A stretch of DNA of 13,545 nucleotides from an uncultured Clostridia bacterium (lineage in GTDB: Bacteria > Bacillota > Clostridia > Oscillospirales > Ruminococcaceae). Shown here piece after piece: positions 13,029 to 13,545 of the stretch. Position numbers and translations under genes: made by a program. Every line of letters begins with the position of its first letter. Position 1 is the first letter of the stretch. The notes under the pieces were generated by a model. That model did no database searches. It worked only from the letters and a program-made list of their open reading frames with translations, and was not told where the DNA came from. The stretch spans positions 1-13,545 of the forward strand of contig CALDJI010000299.1 of the NCBI GenBank assembly GCA_937901805.1. The letters are read 5' to 3'.

Positions 13029-13545
13029 TTAAATTTTTTCTTGATTTTGTCTGTCATGCAAAATGTTTTTTTCAAATATGCTGTGTACCTGTTCAGAAAT
13101 TCCAAGCAGGACAAGGAGTGCAAAAACGCCTTGCAGAGGATATCGTGCCCATCCCGGATCGGCTTCAATCGGCAGTTCAAATGGTTCCGTTTCCTCTCCA
13201 TCCAGTGTGTGGATCATCCGCTGTACGCAGAGTACAGGCCGCTCTGCCAGCGCACTGGAAAAGGTAATGGTATCCCGTTTGGAGGAACCGCATGCAATTG
13301 CGTGTATGGACATTCCACGCACGGTTTCCAAATGTATGGGATTGGAAGAATGGAAAATGACAATTGTATTTTCTTTTACCAGAGGAGTTATGGATTCACA
13401 GCTGTCTTTTAACAAAATGATATCCGGAATGCAGTGGATATCTGTGTTTTCGGAATCCCAGAACAGGATCAGCGGTTGAAAAGGGTCTGTCTGGGAAGGA
13501 TTCTGCATAGTACGAATGGTACCGAACGGCGTCAGGAATAGACAG
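13029..13545 (-). CDS. Unrecognised protein, N-terminally truncated by the window edge
   Basis: The minus-strand frame is open from the right edge to TAA at 13029, 172 codons. The ATG at 13508 has no ribosome site and upstream codons (LTPFGTIRT) stay in frame, so the true start lies outside. The sequence shows alternating strands and helices: PLILFWDSEN, TIVIFHSSNPIHLETVRGMS, IHAIACGSSKRDTITFSS, then PVLCVQRMIHTLDGEETEPFELPIE and a hydrophobic GVFALLVLLGI helix near the end. The pattern is loosely reminiscent of the middle domain of Mur-ligase-like proteins, where a residue run such as HSSNP precedes a 'recoloured' strand, but I cannot see the ATP-binding loop, which would be upstream. I do not assign a function. 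It precedes the spore protein gene on the same strand, 113 bp away. Confidence 0.6.
   Translation of the reverse strand, partial: CLFLTPFGTIRTMQNPSQTDPFQPLILFWDSENTDIHCIPDIILLKDSCESITPLVKENTIVIFHSSNPIHLETVRGMSIHAIACGSSKRDTITFSSALAERPVLCVQRMIHTLDGEETEPFELPIEADPGWARYPLQGVFALLVLLGISEQVHSIFEKNILHDRQNQEKI

Noticed and set aside
1..13545. CRISPR array or toxin-antitoxin pair
   Set aside because: No regularly spaced repeats, and no short overlapping gene pairs with such features were seen.

Overview
The window looks like chromosomal DNA from a spore-forming member of the Firmicutes, most likely a mid-GC Clostridia species. Support comes from spoVS, an alpha/beta-type small acid-soluble spore protein gene, a T-box leader in front of thrS, the rny-ymdB-spoVS gene order familiar from Bacillus and Clostridia, and strong ribosome binding sites and sigma-A-type promoters. 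No species can be named from the sequence alone.

Layout. 1-1305 (minus): a nitroreductase-like flavoprotein gene followed by an SseB-family gene cut by the left edge, probably one operon, with a palindromic operator candidate over the promoter. 1384-1879 (plus): a lone aroQ (type II 3-dehydroquinase) with its own extended -10 promoter. 1953-4282 (minus): thrS with a full T-box leader (stem I, T-box motif, antiterminator/terminator pair) and its promoter. 4297-7201 (plus): rny, ymdB and spoVS; rny has a near-consensus promoter divergent from that of thrS, and a terminator-like hairpin lies between rny and ymdB. 7234-7283: a perfect 50-bp palindrome acting as a convergent terminator. 7323-8348 (minus): an alpha/beta hydrolase with a TTG start; 8479-8985 (plus): a divergent GNAT acetyltransferase. 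9024-9211 (plus): tRNA-Lys(UUU) with promoter and terminator. 9173-9490 (minus): the C-terminal remnant of a large serine recombinase, abutting the tRNA 3' end. 9524-11061 (minus): an AT-rich section with an orphan sugar-type ABC solute-binding lipoprotein, preceded by what looks like the last codons and terminator of a deleted paralogue. 11062-11600: a gene-poor gap with a tandem repeat and a perfect inverted repeat at the next promoter. 11601-12575 (plus): a xylose-isomerase-like TIM-barrel sugar isomerase/epimerase. 12706-12915 (minus): the spore protein gene. 13029-13545 (minus): part of a protein I do not firmly recognise.

Most of the window is housekeeping. rny and ymdB act in RNA turnover and signalling, spoVS and the spore protein in sporulation, and thrS is controlled by uncharged tRNA-Thr. 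The accessory part is 9173-11600, where a decayed recombinase next to a tRNA, an orphan binding protein and a duplicated gene end point to past insertion and deletion. I did not find a clear new multi-gene system. The observations most worth checking are regulatory: alternative hairpins between rny and ymdB, and inverted repeats at the isomerase and nitroreductase promoters. The recombinase and gene-tail remnants are the other main leads.
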